64,000 bases of DNA from Acanthococcus lagerstroemiae (GCA_031841125.1 CM063106.1:11284001-11348000), one strand, 5' to 3'. Numbered from the stretch's first letter, positions 1 through 11,320 are shown. Made by a program: numbers and translations. Notes: a model not told the origin generated them from the sequence alone.

Positions 1-66
1 CACTCACCCCTCACCTCCTCGTCTTGGTCCGTGTGTCGACGCAGGCAGGTGGTGACGACGGGTGAG
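1..66 (-). repeat. End of a GC-rich repeat also found at 46.2 kb
   Basis: The first 66 bases are the reverse complement of about 46196-46263, with the shared block covering CGGACCAAGAC and GGTGAGGGGTGAGTG. The match fades at about base 66. Two copies in one window show this is a dispersed repeat, cut here by the window edge. No coding potential or known family is recognised. Confidence 0.7.
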
Positions 67-337
67 CCGAAGTCTAAAAATAAATGACCTTCACCCCCCC
101 CCCCCATCCCTCCCATTTGCTATGAATGCGCTAAAGTAATAAACTAAAGCTAAATATACTTCTTCGTCTATAATACTACATTTTCAGGGGGAAAAAACCT
201 AATTTTATTGCACAAGGTAAATGAGCCCGGTAAGGCCCGAATCCACAATATAAGGCCCAATGTACCGATCTTGACTGCTATGCTTTAGACTACATTAAAA
301 CGTACAGCAAAGTTGTTTCTTTAGGATATGGCAACAC

Positions 338-810
338 CAAGGGCAAAACTGTAGGTGGTGTGGGGGTTGACCCTCCCAATAATATGGCAGTCGGCAAATT
401 TTGAAACAGTTCATTTGAATTTTTCATTTTTATCAATGTTTGTTCGTTTGTTTTGTTTTGTTTTTTTCAATTAAAAATATTTCGATTAAAAAATCGGCAA
501 ATTTTTAATTTTTAAAAGCTATTGTCGGCGAATTTTTAGTTTCCTCCCCAAACTGAAAGTCAAATTTCGTTTCTGAAAATGGAGTACCCGGGACTCCTGT
601 CAGAGACTAGTCAGTCAAAAACCGAAGGTTTCGAGCTGAGTATCGAACGTTATCTGAAAGGCTGAAACAAAACTGAGATGTGGAAGACATTTCGAAATTC
701 TCAAAGTCGGTATAGCAAACGTTGAATTTCGAATTTCGATGACTATTCAGTTCTTACTAGATTCTCTGTTTGACCTAGAGCCTAAAATTTAAGAAAGTTG
801 AACATTTTTA
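338..810 (+). mobile_element. Truncated copy of the composite A-interior-A element
   Basis: Begins with a diverged A terminus (CAAGGGCAAAACTGTAGG in place of CAGAGGCGAAACTATAGG) and runs through the A repeat, with its TCGGCAAATTTT and GTCGGCGAATTTTTAG blocks. It continues into the composite interior (AAAATGGAGTACCCGGGAC, then ACTAGATTCTCTGTTTGACC). Similarity to the copy at 21383 stops near 810. The second A repeat is absent, so this is a partial copy. No TSD can be assigned. Confidence 0.75.
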
Positions 811-1009
811 GTGTGTTTGCCCGCGCGCAGCGCTGCAAGTACCCTATTGCAATCAAATTTTCATCATTAAATACGACTGAATTGTTTACAGATCACAGTT
901 CAGTTTTAGTTCAGTTTCATTCTCCGTCAACTGCTGCCATCTATCGATAAGTTGGTCTACTATTATGATAAATTCTGAACATATCCTCTCTGCTACGATT
1001 TACGAATGC

Positions 1010-1515
1010 AACTTGAAAAGACCCAACTTCCAAGAACTCCAACCGAGAAAGAAAACAAAGAAAAAGCAAACGATGTTGCAGAATGTCTGGTATGCGGCGG
1101 CATCTTATTTCCATCAATCAAAAAGTCGGAAAAAATGAGTCGTATTGTTGCTCGGAGTGAACAAATGTGAAATGCACCGATTTTAACCTAAAATTTGTAT
1201 CTTACATGTGCGATAATTGTAATTCAGTTTAAAAATAACTTTTGTTGTTATTTTTTGCAATAGGATTTGTGCCCCGCGTCAGTAGTACTTCTGCCTCGCT
1301 TAGGTGGGACAAAAGTACTTATATATTCATATATTATGGTAAACGAAAGACTAGAATGAGCAAACCACTTCCTCAAATACATACATACTAGAATGATCAA
1401 ACTATCAGATTATGCAAAAAAAGTTTTTTAAAATAAATTCAGTAGGCGTTTATAATTAGGAGCATAAAGTGTACGCACTTGTACCCCGCTCACCTATACT
1501 GTTTAATCTACGTAA
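1010..1515 (+). pseudogene. 3' remnant of a PHD-finger pogo-like transposon (copy A)
   Basis: Parallel to the remnant at 45172-47226. Reading the plus strand gives a broken PHD-type finger: a CLVCGG start near 1090, then VKCTDFN, and a final YMCDNCNSV followed by stop at 1230-1232. The same stop and following 3' sequence occur in the copy at 46.6 kb. The terminal region repeats a GGGACAAAAGTACTT-like motif (about 1305) and ends near GCACTTGTACCCCGCTCACC. A stop codon and a small deletion interrupt the finger. It matters as the uninterrupted counterpart of the 45-47 kb copy: it has neither of that copy's two insertions. Confidence 0.6.
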
Positions 1516-1554
1516 GTACCTATAGAAAACGTAATTGAAGAAATGAATGAAAAG

Positions 1555-1965
1555 AACTCATGGATGAAAATAGAAGGAGAGTTTCCAAAAAAGAGATACA
1601 CATAGGACAAATATAGATTTGGAAGTAGGACTGAGATTTCTTCTAGCTTATCTTACGAGTGTAGCATTGGATGAGGCTTGGATAGTTGGAACAAAAGAAG
1701 GAAAAAGCATACAAGCCTTTGGAATGTGATGTGACCGGAAATAATACGAATAATTGTAAAGAGAAGAGTTAAAGTGATAAGTCATACGACATTCAGGGAT
1801 AATGTTATCATTGCTAGAGGAAATGGTTCAGGGAAAGAACTGGAAGGGAAGGCAAAGAGTGAGCTAGGAAAAACACGTAATGAAATATACAAAGAGTAAA
1901 GCTTCCTCAGAAATGAAAAGATTAGTACAGGCGAGAGACTAGTGGGGAGACGTAATCTACTGATG
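1555..1965 (+). pseudogene. LINE C-terminal tail fragment
   Basis: Three-frame reading shows the usual end of a non-LTR retrotransposon ORF2: a stretch like VISHTTFRDNVIIAR, then a basic KELEGKAKSELGKTRNEI-like stretch, then EMKRLVQARD. This matches the family pattern of an IGH-x-LRH block, a basic GRGRPR block and a final ELK-x-LAQDR block. Frameshifts and stops separate the pieces and the catalytic reverse transcriptase domain is absent. A TCA/ATC microsatellite follows at about 1983-2020. Clade cannot be assigned. Confidence 0.5.
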
Positions 1966-2203
1966 GAGAGACTAAGGAATATATCATCATATCATCATAT
2001 CATCATCATCATCATCGTCGTCACAGTAAATATTATCAAAATTAAAAAAAAAAATAACCAGGGGTTAAAGAGAGCCTGAAATTGCTGAAGATTTTAAGAC
2101 TTACCAGAATTTTATAGTTTTGACCATACATTTTTCTGAATACATACAGACAAAATTTTGGATTCGTTCATCTTACAAGGTTTCCAGTTGTGGTTTTTGT
2201 GTC

Positions 2204-2834
2204 CAGAGGCGAAACTTGACTTTTTGTTGGGGGAGGTGGAGAAGGAAAATTTGTCGACAAATATTTTTTGAAAACTAAAAATTCGCTGACGAAACATTTA
2301 AAAAATTTGAAAATTTGCCGATTTTTCAATCAAAATATTTCTTAATTAAAAATAATAATAATAATAAAACAGAAGCAAAATATGGATCCGAGGATTAAAT
2401 TTTGAGAACGTCCTTGTATCTTCAAGAAAAGTGTGTTTTTTTCTATCTACTCTTTATTTTTCTTCCTTCCTTCGTTCCTCTTTTTACCTCATTTTTGAAG
2501 CGCCTTTTTTATAGTGAGCCGCTTGAGACATTCTCCTTCCTCGGCCCTTGTGCAAACATACACCATCCGAGAACTTTCTTGCATTCTCTTAATACTATGA
2601 TAATAAGACGCTTTTGACCCATCAAGACCTCCACCTCCAACTTATGTAAAACTTTTAGGACTCTTTCAGACTTCTTTGAGAATTTAAAGATCTTCCGAAT
2701 TTCTGTAAGACTTTTTCAGGCTTCATTAAAACATTATACTTTGGAAAATGAAAAATTCAAATGAACAGTTTCAAAATTTGCAGACTGTCAAATTATTGGG
2801 TTTTCTTCACTCCCACCCCATAGTTTCGTCCCTG
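2204..2834 (-). repeat. A repeat (3' terminal repeat of composite copy 2)
   Basis: Matches A at 23079-23402 in reverse complement. It has the GGGGGAGGTGGAGAAGGAAAATTTGTCG side at 2229 and the CCCCATAGTTTCGTCCCTG end at 2834. It is interrupted by about 370 bp between the AATAATAAAAC tract near 2370 and GAAAAATTCAAATGAACAG near 2750. Confidence 0.8.
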
Positions 2835-3253
2835 CAAATGCAGATTGGAACCTTATCCTATATCCTCCAAGCACTCACATTTGCGCACATGAGCATACCC
2901 TAGTCTGGGAGGGTAAGCTGGAAGGATATTAGGGATACTTGAGAGGAGTACACAACTTCCTTTCTACATTAAGGTGGTTATTATTTATTCTAGGTGATCT
3001 TTTTTTTTTCTGAATTTCCTCTGATTAAAGAAATCTACACAGTTTCAGGTCGATCGGATTTAGGGGAATTCGTGCCACAAGCTCCCTTTCGTTCTTATGG
3101 GAAAAACACAGGAAGTTTTGACTTTTGTTTCAGACTAAATTTCCCTCCTGTATTCACCAGGAACAGCAAGTAAATTAAATAATAGAACATTTGCTATCAG
3201 ATTCAGCTTGTGACATTGAAAAATAACTATGTATTTTGCTTTAAACTTCTAGA

Positions 3254-4286
3254 CAGCCCCGTAGTCATGGGAGGGCAAGCTGGGGCTGAGCCCCCTCTAA
3301 AGGTATCTTGAGCCCCCCTTAGGCAGAGATACCACCATTTAAAAATTCCGCATGACGCCAGGCCCCTAGCCAGAGTGGTGCTAGGGAGTACTGAGCAGTC
3401 CCTAACACTTGCCGGAGCCTCCCCTGGCAAAATTTCGTGAATAAAAATAAAGAATTCCTTCTATTTTTCTCGCTAGTTTTGTTCAAAACTTTTCGTTCGA
3501 CTACATTTTAATGTTTATAAACTTGTCAACACTGAATTTGCTTTGAAAGATAGAAGAATCGTATGTTTGTCGTTCTTTATATGCGACGTGTCTCAAGAAA
3601 AGGGCCCGAATGTCCAACCAGCAGTTTCAGACACACAGGCCTTTTTTCTTGTCACATTACAATATTCACAAACACAGTGCTAGGCTCGCGATCCAGTTCA
3701 CATTGAATGTCGATGGCTAAATGCCTGAATGGCTGTCTGAGAACTGATTACTTGATAAGTCCAGAGAAATAGAGTTTTTTTACTTCTAAAAGTTCGAAAA
3801 TTTGATCGTTCTAAGGGTTAATTTTTTTCACACGATCTACCAAATTTTTTTTCAATGAGTTGACGGTAAATTGAATCACCAGTTTTGATTATGAATTTTG
3901 AGACCAAATTCAATCAGTGGCGTAGCTAGGATTTTCCGGGGGGCGGGGCGGAGGGGGGTGAAGTAAGATTTTCAAGGGAGATAAAGTCGAAAATTGAAGA
4001 ATTTTTTAATAATCGCCGATATTAGAGGACTATTGTATAAAAATGAAGGTAAAATTACTACTCGAGCAAAAATTTTTCGAATAAACGTGTTTTAAAGCTA
4101 AAATTGCTCATTTCTGCATATTTTACATTCTATTTCAGGTTCCTTGGGGAGCACTCGCCCCCTTTGCTCCCCTGGCTGTACCACTGCCCCGTAAAACTCT
4201 TCACATTATATACTATGTGTATCCTCAACCCCCCCCCCTGGTAGACAGTCAGCTCCACCTACCGCAGATGGCTGGCTACCGGCCTG
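3254..4286. mobile_element. Family C hAT-like element nested in the composite
   Basis: Left end CAGCCCCGTAGTCATGG and right end (reverse complement) CAGGCCGGTAGCCAGCC form imperfect inverted termini. Flanking 8-mers CTTCTAGA (3246-3253) and CTTTTAGA (4287-4294) match at 7 of 8. The sequence GGGGCTGAGCCCCCTCTAAAGGTATCTTGA near the left end recurs at about 16600 and 57985. A family B copy (3915-4186) lies inside. No coding sequence is seen. Because the TSD is made of composite interior sequence, this insertion is younger than the composite. Confidence 0.75.
3915..4186. mobile_element. Family B MITE inside family C
   Basis: Starts CAGTGGCGTAGCTAGG and ends GGCTGTACCACTG. The interior (GATATTAGAGGACT, AAAATGAAGGTAAAATTACT, AAACGTGTTTTAAAG) matches the copy at 15369-15648. 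No flanking duplication is found here, unlike other family B copies. The right half of this arrangement recurs in the family C element at 57951, so B was probably carried along inside C. Confidence 0.65.
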
Positions 4287-4442
4287 CTTTTAGATTTTAA
4301 TAAAATGTTCAACCGACTTTCAGATTTTCGAAATGTCTTCCACATCTCAGCTTTATTTCAACCTATAACGTTCGATACTCAGCTTGAAACCTTCGGCTTT
4401 TGACTGACTAGTCTCTGACAAGAGTCTCGGGTACTCCATTTT

Positions 4443-4721
4443 CAGAAACGAACTATGACTTTCAGTTTAGGGAGGTGAAGAAGGAAAATGTGCCGACAAA
4501 TATTTTTTGAAAACCAAAAATTCGCCGACTAAATCTTTTAAAAATTAGAAATTTGCCGATTTTCTAATCGAAATATTTTTTAATTGAAAAAATAAATAAA
4601 TAAATAAATAAACATTTATAAAAAATGAAAAATTCAAATAAACTGATCCAAAATTTGCCGACTACCAAATTATTGGGGGGGGGGTGTTTCAACCCCCACA
4701 CCCCCTATGGTTTCGTTTCTG
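4443..4721 (-). repeat. A repeat (5' terminal repeat of composite copy 2)
   Basis: Read on minus it runs CAGAAACGAAACCATAGGGG ... AGTCATAGTTCGTTTCTG and is followed by AAAATGGAGTACCCGAG, the same junction as at 21708. It contains an AAATA microsatellite at about 4588-4613 and a G10 run near 4675. Confidence 0.8.
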
Positions 4722-4729
4722 TTTGTGTC

Positions 4730-6160
4730 TCCCTTTAATTAGCCAAGACGATACGGATAATTCTAATCTCACCTGTTCTCTTTTTCACGGATCTCATCAG
4801 TTATCAAATATTTTATAGCTGTTCTTTTATTTTTATAGGTGGGCATATCTTTTGTTTATACGGTATAAATTATTACAGACATCTACATCGATGGTAATAA
4901 TATAAGATTAGAGTATAGAAGGTTCCTGCATATCTACATAAATAAACAGAAGGTCGAATGAAAATGTGAGGGGTCTCCGTCCTTCCGTTCACGTTCCGCA
5001 ATCGGTATAGAATTACCAGCAACTTTTTAAAATATGGCGCACTTCCCGCCCTTGCGCTAACACTAGCATACGAATCGTTAATTACAGAGGAAGGACTGGC
5101 ACTCCACTGTTGTTTGTCGTCGTGCATACAACTACACACAACGTTATACACGAACTCAGGAACACCACAGTCATCAACTTCATCTGGGCGAAAAATAACG
5201 GATACAATGAGAAAGAAAACACTTATCCATGTCACCACGCTGTGGCCAACAGCCACTATTTCCTAACTTACATGAGGTTAGGTTCGGGGAAAAAAAGTAT
5301 AAAATAAATGAAAAACGTATTGCTGTTTTTATCTGACACACGTCATCCACTGTTTCGACAGACTTATCTCATTAGCATTAAAAGACCTTGATGGTTCAGC
5401 GTTCAGCCACGTTTTATTATTAGGCAGCTCTCACACCGAAACGGCTAACTTGTCCTTTATTCCTGGCGACATATGATTATTTTTTTGAGTAACTTTGCCG
5501 TCTGCATATAATCCGAAATATGTCCAAAGAAACAAGTCCAAACTATCGCGCAGGGTTTGGTACCCTCCAAATTAATGATTCTTTTAACAACTCCTTTCGG
5601 AATTTGTCATATGATGGATGACAGGCTTGGTCTTGCGGAAAGAATTACAGCTGTTTATGGGTTTCCCTTGATGGTTCTTTGTGAGTCCTCTGGAGCAATT
5701 AATTTTTGGTTCTACTTGGGAAGGGAAGAATGTGTACCACCTCAGTCTGCTTGACCAAACGTAATTGAGCATTCTTGTTTACAGCGTTTTAAGTGTCAAT
5801 TCGACATCCTGACGATGTTTATTTATTATCTATGATTTTCGTACTTAATTAGCGTTGTGTTCGCCAATACATATATACACTTCTAGAATACGTATAGGCA
5901 ATTACGTTTATTATTATGATGTGCTCGTGCATATAGTAATCTACATGTACCGCGTCCAAGTTCTTAGTCTCGCATCCTCATGATGAAGTTATTATTATTT
6001 TAATTTTAAAGGTGAACACAATTTTCCATTAAACATACACAAAGTTCGTAGACGAATTTTTTTATTGAGATCCATGGTGTTAAAACAGATACAATTTTCC
6101 ATTTTGTCGAATTATTTGACTTTCACGATTTCTCCCCTTAAAAATTCTTATTCAAAATTT
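4730..6160. other. No recognisable gene
   Basis: About 1.4 kb of mixed sequence. Short open frames exist (for example 4873-5256 minus, 127 codons) but show no family motif, no splice-supported continuation and ordinary A+T-rich composition. No terminal repeats or duplications were found. Confidence 0.5.
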
Positions 6161-6169
6161 AGGGAGAAA

Positions 6170-6592
6170 TCAAACTGCGGCCCATCCACAGTGACATTGC
6201 GTCCCATTCGTAAGTTCTAGAAATCGTACCATCAAATTGCGTCCCGAAGTGTTAATGGTCAAACTGCGGTCATCAAGCTGGCTCGGAGGCCGATATATGC
6301 TTCTGAATGACGTTACATGCCTAAATGTTTTACGACCCATAAAGCAAATATCCACCTCTGCATTTACTCTGGCTACCTCATTGTCAAGACGGAGTATGCC
6401 ATAGAAGCCAGAGCTACATCCCTTTGGGGCAGTAAAAAGAACATTGCCCCTGCTATTAAACATTGGTATTCGGAAATTTATAGTACCTAAAAGTTTACTA
6501 TCCTTGACTCTTCCATTAATAATGTCCCACAAGAATAACATAGCTAATAATTTTCGTCTATTACTTAGACTCGTCACCTCAAATTCCTGCAA
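6170..6592 (-). pseudogene. LINE ORF2 C-terminal fragment
   Basis: A 140-codon open frame on minus. Residues 8-45 read as a LSNRRKLLAMLFLWDIINGR block followed by LLGTINFRIPMFNSR. This resembles the stretch downstream of the reverse transcriptase in many Jockey/CR1-type LINEs (LxDRRxLxxLxFLYKLLNG, then LLxxINFRVP). The reverse transcriptase itself is missing and no upstream continuation was found, so this is a fragment. The rest of the frame is not assigned. The call rests on pattern memory of the family and needs a profile search. Confidence 0.5.
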
Positions 6593-6599
6593 CTGTTCA

Positions 6600-7195
6600 G
6601 TATGGGTGAGGTAAACAAATCATGACATAAATATTTCAAAAAATGTTTTCTGGATTTTTTCATTTTTTTTCAATTTCACCTTTGTCGTGTGGATCCTAGA
6701 TAATTGCGCTAAATTTCAAAATTGATCTTACCACAGATTAAAATAATATATGTAGTTTCTTAGTATCATATTTCTTGTAATTAACGCTGTTCCTTTTGAT
6801 AAAACCGACTATTCTTTTACATTTTGAGGTGATGAGGTAGGTCGCAATACGATTATTCTTCTTCAACTACACATGAACTTCAAGATGCAGTTTACCTTTT
6901 GTTCTTCAGCTAACGAAATACGTCAGGATGCAGTTTGATTAAAATCCCATGAGCCGTATAATCGCGTTATCCCCAAAATTTATATTTTATAACATTCATC
7001 ATTATACGGGATTAATTTGTGACTACAGTTTTCTACAAATATTTTCATGCTTTCGCATACGAAACCACAGAAATGATTCAGGATCCTAAACTGGGTTCAA
7101 TCTTTAATTTTACCAAATCTTGAAAATCTTGAAAATTTTTTCTAGATTTTTACCTTAATTCATTGACCGTTCTTCCACTGCGTGACTACAGGTTA
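6600..7195. other. No recognisable feature
   Basis: A+T-rich sequence between the LINE fragment and the first arm of the spaced inverted repeat. Nothing supportable was seen. Confidence 0.5.
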
Positions 7196-7199
7196 TTTC

Positions 7200-7565
7200 A
7201 TGAATCTTCCTAATAGTCCAGACATTTTATAAGAAATGAAAAGGGAAAAATTGCTGCAGAGTTGAAACCTGGCATGATTCTCAAGGACAACTACCTAATA
7301 AACATACTAACCCCCCCCCCCTCCCACAGGAGTGAGCGTGACCCCGTAGAGCTGAAAAACCGTACCGAAAAACAGTTTTTTGACCATAGCTCTACAAATT
7401 TTGATTTATATCCGAAAATACTTATTGCCTAAATTAAAGAGCATAAAATTCTCTACAAAAAAGTTCTCTTTTACTTTCGTTTTAGGATCAAGACTGACGG
7501 AGATAATCGACCAAGAAATATCCCAAATCATCAATACCTCATATAGTATTCATATAATGTACGGA
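7200..7565 (+). repeat. Dispersed repeat, arm 1 of a spaced inverted repeat
   Basis: Sequence from GAATCTTCCTAATAGTCCAG to CCTCATATAGTATTCATAT is the reverse complement of 9393-9775 at roughly 80 percent by eye. Shared blocks include ATTGCTGCAGAGTTGAAACC, ACAGTTTTTTGACC, and AGATAATCGACCAAGAAATA. A more diverged third copy lies at about 26990-27290 in arm 2 orientation. Confidence 0.7.
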
Positions 7566-7974
7566 GGCGAGTCAGCGAAATAAGAACAATGGTGTAATGC
7601 ATGCAGGCGGTAATAGAAAAATATGATTAGTATTTACAATGCGGTATAAGTAGAGATGGGGATATAAAGTGATAATGTTTAAATAAAAAAAAATATGTAT
7701 CTTATACAAAATTTAGTACAGAAAAGGGAAAAAATACAAATAGATTTCAGTGTCTGAATCGTCTGAAACTGCACTCTCACACGAATTCTTTTAACTGGAA
7801 CGCTTTGGAGTTGTTTTACATTGAACTTCTTCACACTATGTTAAAATTTGGTAGCGGTAACTGTCTCCCTTCAGAAATTATTAGGGAATTGAAAATCTGA
7901 AATTTTCAATAAAAACTCAAAATGCCTTTTATGTATTTAATTTCATAATAAAAGAAATATTTAGAAAACTGGAA

Positions 7975-9115
7975 TGGGAAAATATGGGAATACATATAAA
8001 CGGGGAAAAACTGTTGAACCATCTAAGATTCGCGGACGCTGTGGTACTGATGAACGAGGGTATAAAGATGCTACAGGAAATGGGAGAAAAATTGACAAAT
8101 ATAAGTGCAGAGGCAGGTTTAGAAATGAATACAAATAAAACAAAATTATTACCCAATATGAGAGGAGAATGTCAACCACAATACAAGGAACTGAAATAGA
8201 AAGAATCTCCGAATTCGACTATTTAGGTCAGATACAATCGTTTGAAGACAGGACAAATAGAGAGATAACTAAAAGAATAAATAAAGCACGGACAAGCTTC
8301 TGAACTTCAAAACCCGTGTACGAGTATAAAGGTAAAATGAAGATTGAAACAAAGACGAAATTAATATTGAAAAGATGCACTCTACCAATATTCTCACTTA
8401 TGAATCACAAACGTGGGCCCTAACGAAGAAGCAAATAAAAAGGTCAACTACCACAGTGAGAATAGGGACGAATCTGGGGGACACCGGAGGGCAGCTCCCC
8501 CAAGCTTCCGCCGGAGTTGGAAAATTTTAGTAGATGGATCAACAGTTGGAAAAATGCAACCAGTTAAAAGAGATTTCGAGGTTTTTTCTTCCTTCTTAGT
8601 TAATACAAGAAAAAAAATTGATACTTGGGAATTTTGCGTTGAGTCAGTTTGGGAATTTAACAATTTTTGCCTCCCTAGGAAAACCACTTCGCTACGTTCG
8701 TGAGTAAGAAGGGTGGAACAAAGTATATTATGGTGAAGAATACAAGAGTGAAAAACAAAAAAATAAGAGAGGAAACGTGTGTGAAAGAGGTAAGTTGGAG
8801 ATCAAGAAATTAAAATGGGATTACGCGGAACATATCGCACATCAAGAATAGACACGATAGAACAAAATTATCAGCGAGTGGGAATATTACAAGAAAAGAA
8901 GGAGAGAAAGCTCAGGTACAAAATGGTGCGATGAAATAATAAAAATTACGGGAATAATGTGGGGACGAGTAGCCCAAGACCGAAAAATATGGAAAAAAGC
9001 TGTGGAGGCCTATACCCAAAGGGTTTCAGTAGTTCGGAGTACAAAGTGTACAATATCTTCTATTGTATGTATTTATCAAACTGTAAAAATATACAAATAA
9101 AAGGCTGATATTAAT
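7975..9115 (+). pseudogene. RTE-like LINE, reverse transcriptase end to 3' tail, split by a MITE
   Basis: The frame near 7984-8198 contains the reverse transcriptase palm: INGEKLLNHLRFADAVVLMN, then LTNISAEAGLEMNTNKTK. The usual FADD catalytic pair reads FADA, so the second aspartate is lost. It continues out of frame with ISEFDYLGQI and ITKRINKAR, then KGKMKIETKTKLILKRCTLP. A family D MITE (8463-8702) interrupts the thumb. The end follows after it: LKWDYAEHIAH-like, then KWCDEIIKITGIMWGRVAQD and KAVEAYTQR, ending with stop and an A-rich tail near 9100. Several stops and frameshifts show it is dead. The 5' half is absent, the usual truncation. Confidence 0.75.
8463..8702 (-). mobile_element. 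Family D MITE in the LINE
   Basis: Termini are TAGGGACGAATC and CTACGTTCGTG, decayed forms of CAGGGACG and CGTCCCTG. Flanking 8-mers AGTGAGAA and AGTAAGAA agree at 7 of 8. Interior blocks AGTTGGAAAATTTTAGTAGA and GATACTTGGGAATTTTG are shared with 15233-15745 and 42687-42953. Confidence 0.75.
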
Positions 9116-9392
9116 TACTATCCAACAGATTTCAGTAGTTGGAAACCATATTCAGCATCTATATTCTAATTATCTAATTTAATTTTTAAGAACCCTAACA
9201 CCTTTATGTGAACAACCTGCAAATGAATCAGAACACTCCGAATGAAAGCAATGTGGCTTGAAGAGCAGGTATCCGGAGGTCTGAACCCCCCTTGCCACTT
9301 CATCAAATACATTTTTTTCTTCTAATTTTAGCACCCCCCTTTCCATCTAACTCACTTTAGCCAACTCACTTTAGCCCACAGTTATAATAGGC

Positions 9393-9775
9393 CTATATGA
9401 ATACTATGAGGTAATGATGATTTTGTAATATTTCTTGGTCGATTATCTCGGTCAGTCTTGATCCTAGGACAAAAGTGAAATAGACCTTTTCTGTAAAGAA
9501 TTTTATGCTCTTTAATTTAGGTAGGAAGTACTTTCACATATAAATCAATATTTGTGGAGCTACGGTGAAAAAACTGTTTTTTGGTACGGGTTTTCAGCTC
9601 TAGGGGACACGCTAACCCTTGCGGGGCGGGGGATTTTAGTATGTTAATTAGGGAGTTGTTCTTGAGAATCATGCCAAGTTTCAACTCTGCAGCAATTTCT
9701 CCCTTTATTATGCTATTTTTAGGTCTAATATTCCTGGACTATAAGCCTTCACAGACAAGTCGTTGAAGATTCCTG
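9393..9775 (-). repeat. Dispersed repeat, arm 2 of a spaced inverted repeat
   Basis: Reverse complement of 7200-7565. The two arms enclose about 1.8 kb that includes the LINE remnant. They could be the ends of one element or two independent copies in opposite orientation. The third copy near 27 kb favours independent copies. Confidence 0.7.
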
Positions 9776-10121
9776 ATATTATGTCCAATTTTCATTTTCG
9801 TAAAATTTTCAAATTTTGAGATTTTCTTTAAACTGCTCTCTCATTGAGTTTTCCACTGTGACCAATTTTCGAGGAATTGAACTGAATTTGAAATCAGTAG
9901 TCTTCTAGTTTCTTATAAATTCAATTAAATGTATGCAAAATTGTTATTTTGAAAAAATGATCAGTAAATCATTCAAATTGAAAAGAAAAAGATTCTAATT
10001 CGCAGGATTAGGAAGTTGAACTCAGTTGGATAGTAACACTTCTCAAACAAATCTTATACCAAGATTAAGTAAGATTCATTGAATGTTGAGGGGTCATCCA
10101 GGAAAATAATCAAAGAAGGTA

Positions 10122-11320
10122 CCGGCAGCTAACTACGCCAGGGGGTAATTCCGCTACCACGTTTTTTCTCAAGAGAGCGCCACAAGAATGTTTTTGTATC
10201 AAATATAGATACTATTTCATATACCATTGTGGTTTACTATATTTTGGAAGTGAGTTGTCAGTAACTGAATTTTCAATTGTAAAATGTTCGTCACGTTTTC
10301 TTGATTTTCAGGAAAAGGATAATTATAATTCTGAGAAGCACGGCAAAGTAAGTATGATACATGCTATATCATTTGATTCGAAATTTTATGTACGTTTCGA
10401 ATATCCTAGCGATATTTGGCTTCCCTTTGTACTACCTATTCTACCTTGACGGGTAATTACCCCACACATCGTCAGATTGAAATTTTTGAAACTTTTAGCT
10501 GAAAAATTGTCTAAAATGAATAGATACGTCGAAGGAATCACCGTTGCCGCAGAGGCATCGTCAAAGAAACCGGTCAAGAAAAAATCTGAGACAATTTCTA
10601 TTGGAAAATCGGTTAAACAAAAGAAATTGGTTTAGATAAAAATTCAAGGGAATTTTAGGTGAAAAATCCGTCGCGCAAAAAAATAAATCAGTGAAATTGT
10701 CCGAAAAGCCGACGAAGAAAAAAGTTGAAAAGCCTACAAAAAACTTCGAAACGTGATAAAGCATTGACAGAATCATGGTACTGGTTTCTCTGTCATGAAG
10801 ACAAAGTTTTGAATTTATGCAGTCTTATCTAGTTGGTAATAGATTCATATACGAAGAATGTATTGACCTCGAATCTGGCAAAGAAGACATCTGACTGCTC
10901 TACAAATTAATACCTAACTTGATTACATAAATGAATCTTTTTTTGATTTTTCCAGCTTGATTTTTTTGAATGTACGCTAGTAAAAATATTTTTCTCTCCA
11001 TAATTGCCCATTTTTAATTCATGAATTTTTGTCTTCAAATTTTTTCATTATTTTGTATACATATCCTTCATCGACGCAACGTTTGGGTGGTTATTTTTGT
11101 CTTTTTTAGGTCGTAGAGGGATAATTACGCCAACTGACCTTGCCTCACTTAATCACGTATAGAAAATTTTTGAAATACCTGAAAACAGATCTGACAAAGG
11201 CATATGAAACTAGAATGTTTGACCTATCTGCTGGCATATTGAAAATTTCGAAAACGTTGAATTTTGACCCCTTATATTCACTTTGAAAAGAAAAAAAAAT
11301 GTGGCGTAATTAGCCGCCGG
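10122..11320 (+). mobile_element. Decayed pogo-like transposon with TA duplication (P2)
   Basis: Inverted ends CCGGCAGCTAACTACGCCA and (reverse complement of the right end) CCGGCGGCTAATTACGCCA match at 17 of 19 and are flanked by TA (10120-10121 and 11321-11322), the duplication made by Tc1/mariner/pogo elements. The GGTAATTACGCC-like core of the ends recurs inside at about 10142, 10448 and 11118. About 10500-10760 encodes lysine-rich stretches (SSKKPVKKK, SEKPTKKKVEKPTK). About 10775-10900 then reads WYWFLCHEDKV and, after a frame change, FIYEECIDLESGKED, a ruined PHD-type finger. The DDE domain has been deleted. Confidence 0.7.

Larger units (their letters stand above)
2204..4721 (-). mobile_element. 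Composite A-interior-A element, complete copy 2, perfect 8-bp TSD
   Basis: Flanked by a perfect 8-bp direct repeat TTTGTGTC at 2196-2203 and 4722-4729. The plus-strand left end is CAGAGGCGAAACTTGAC and the right end is ATGGTTTCGTTTCTG, so the unit has short CAG...CTG inverted ends. Inside are two A repeats in the same orientation (2204-2834 and 4443-4721) around an interior that matches 21709-23078. The first A carries about 370 bp of extra unrecognised sequence (about 2370-2740). The interior carries a nested family C element with its own TSD (3254-4286). No coding region is seen, so it is non-autonomous. Confidence 0.85.

Noticed and set aside
4873..5256. 127-codon open frame on minus
   Set aside because: No motif, overlaps another frame on the opposite strand, and typical of chance in this composition.
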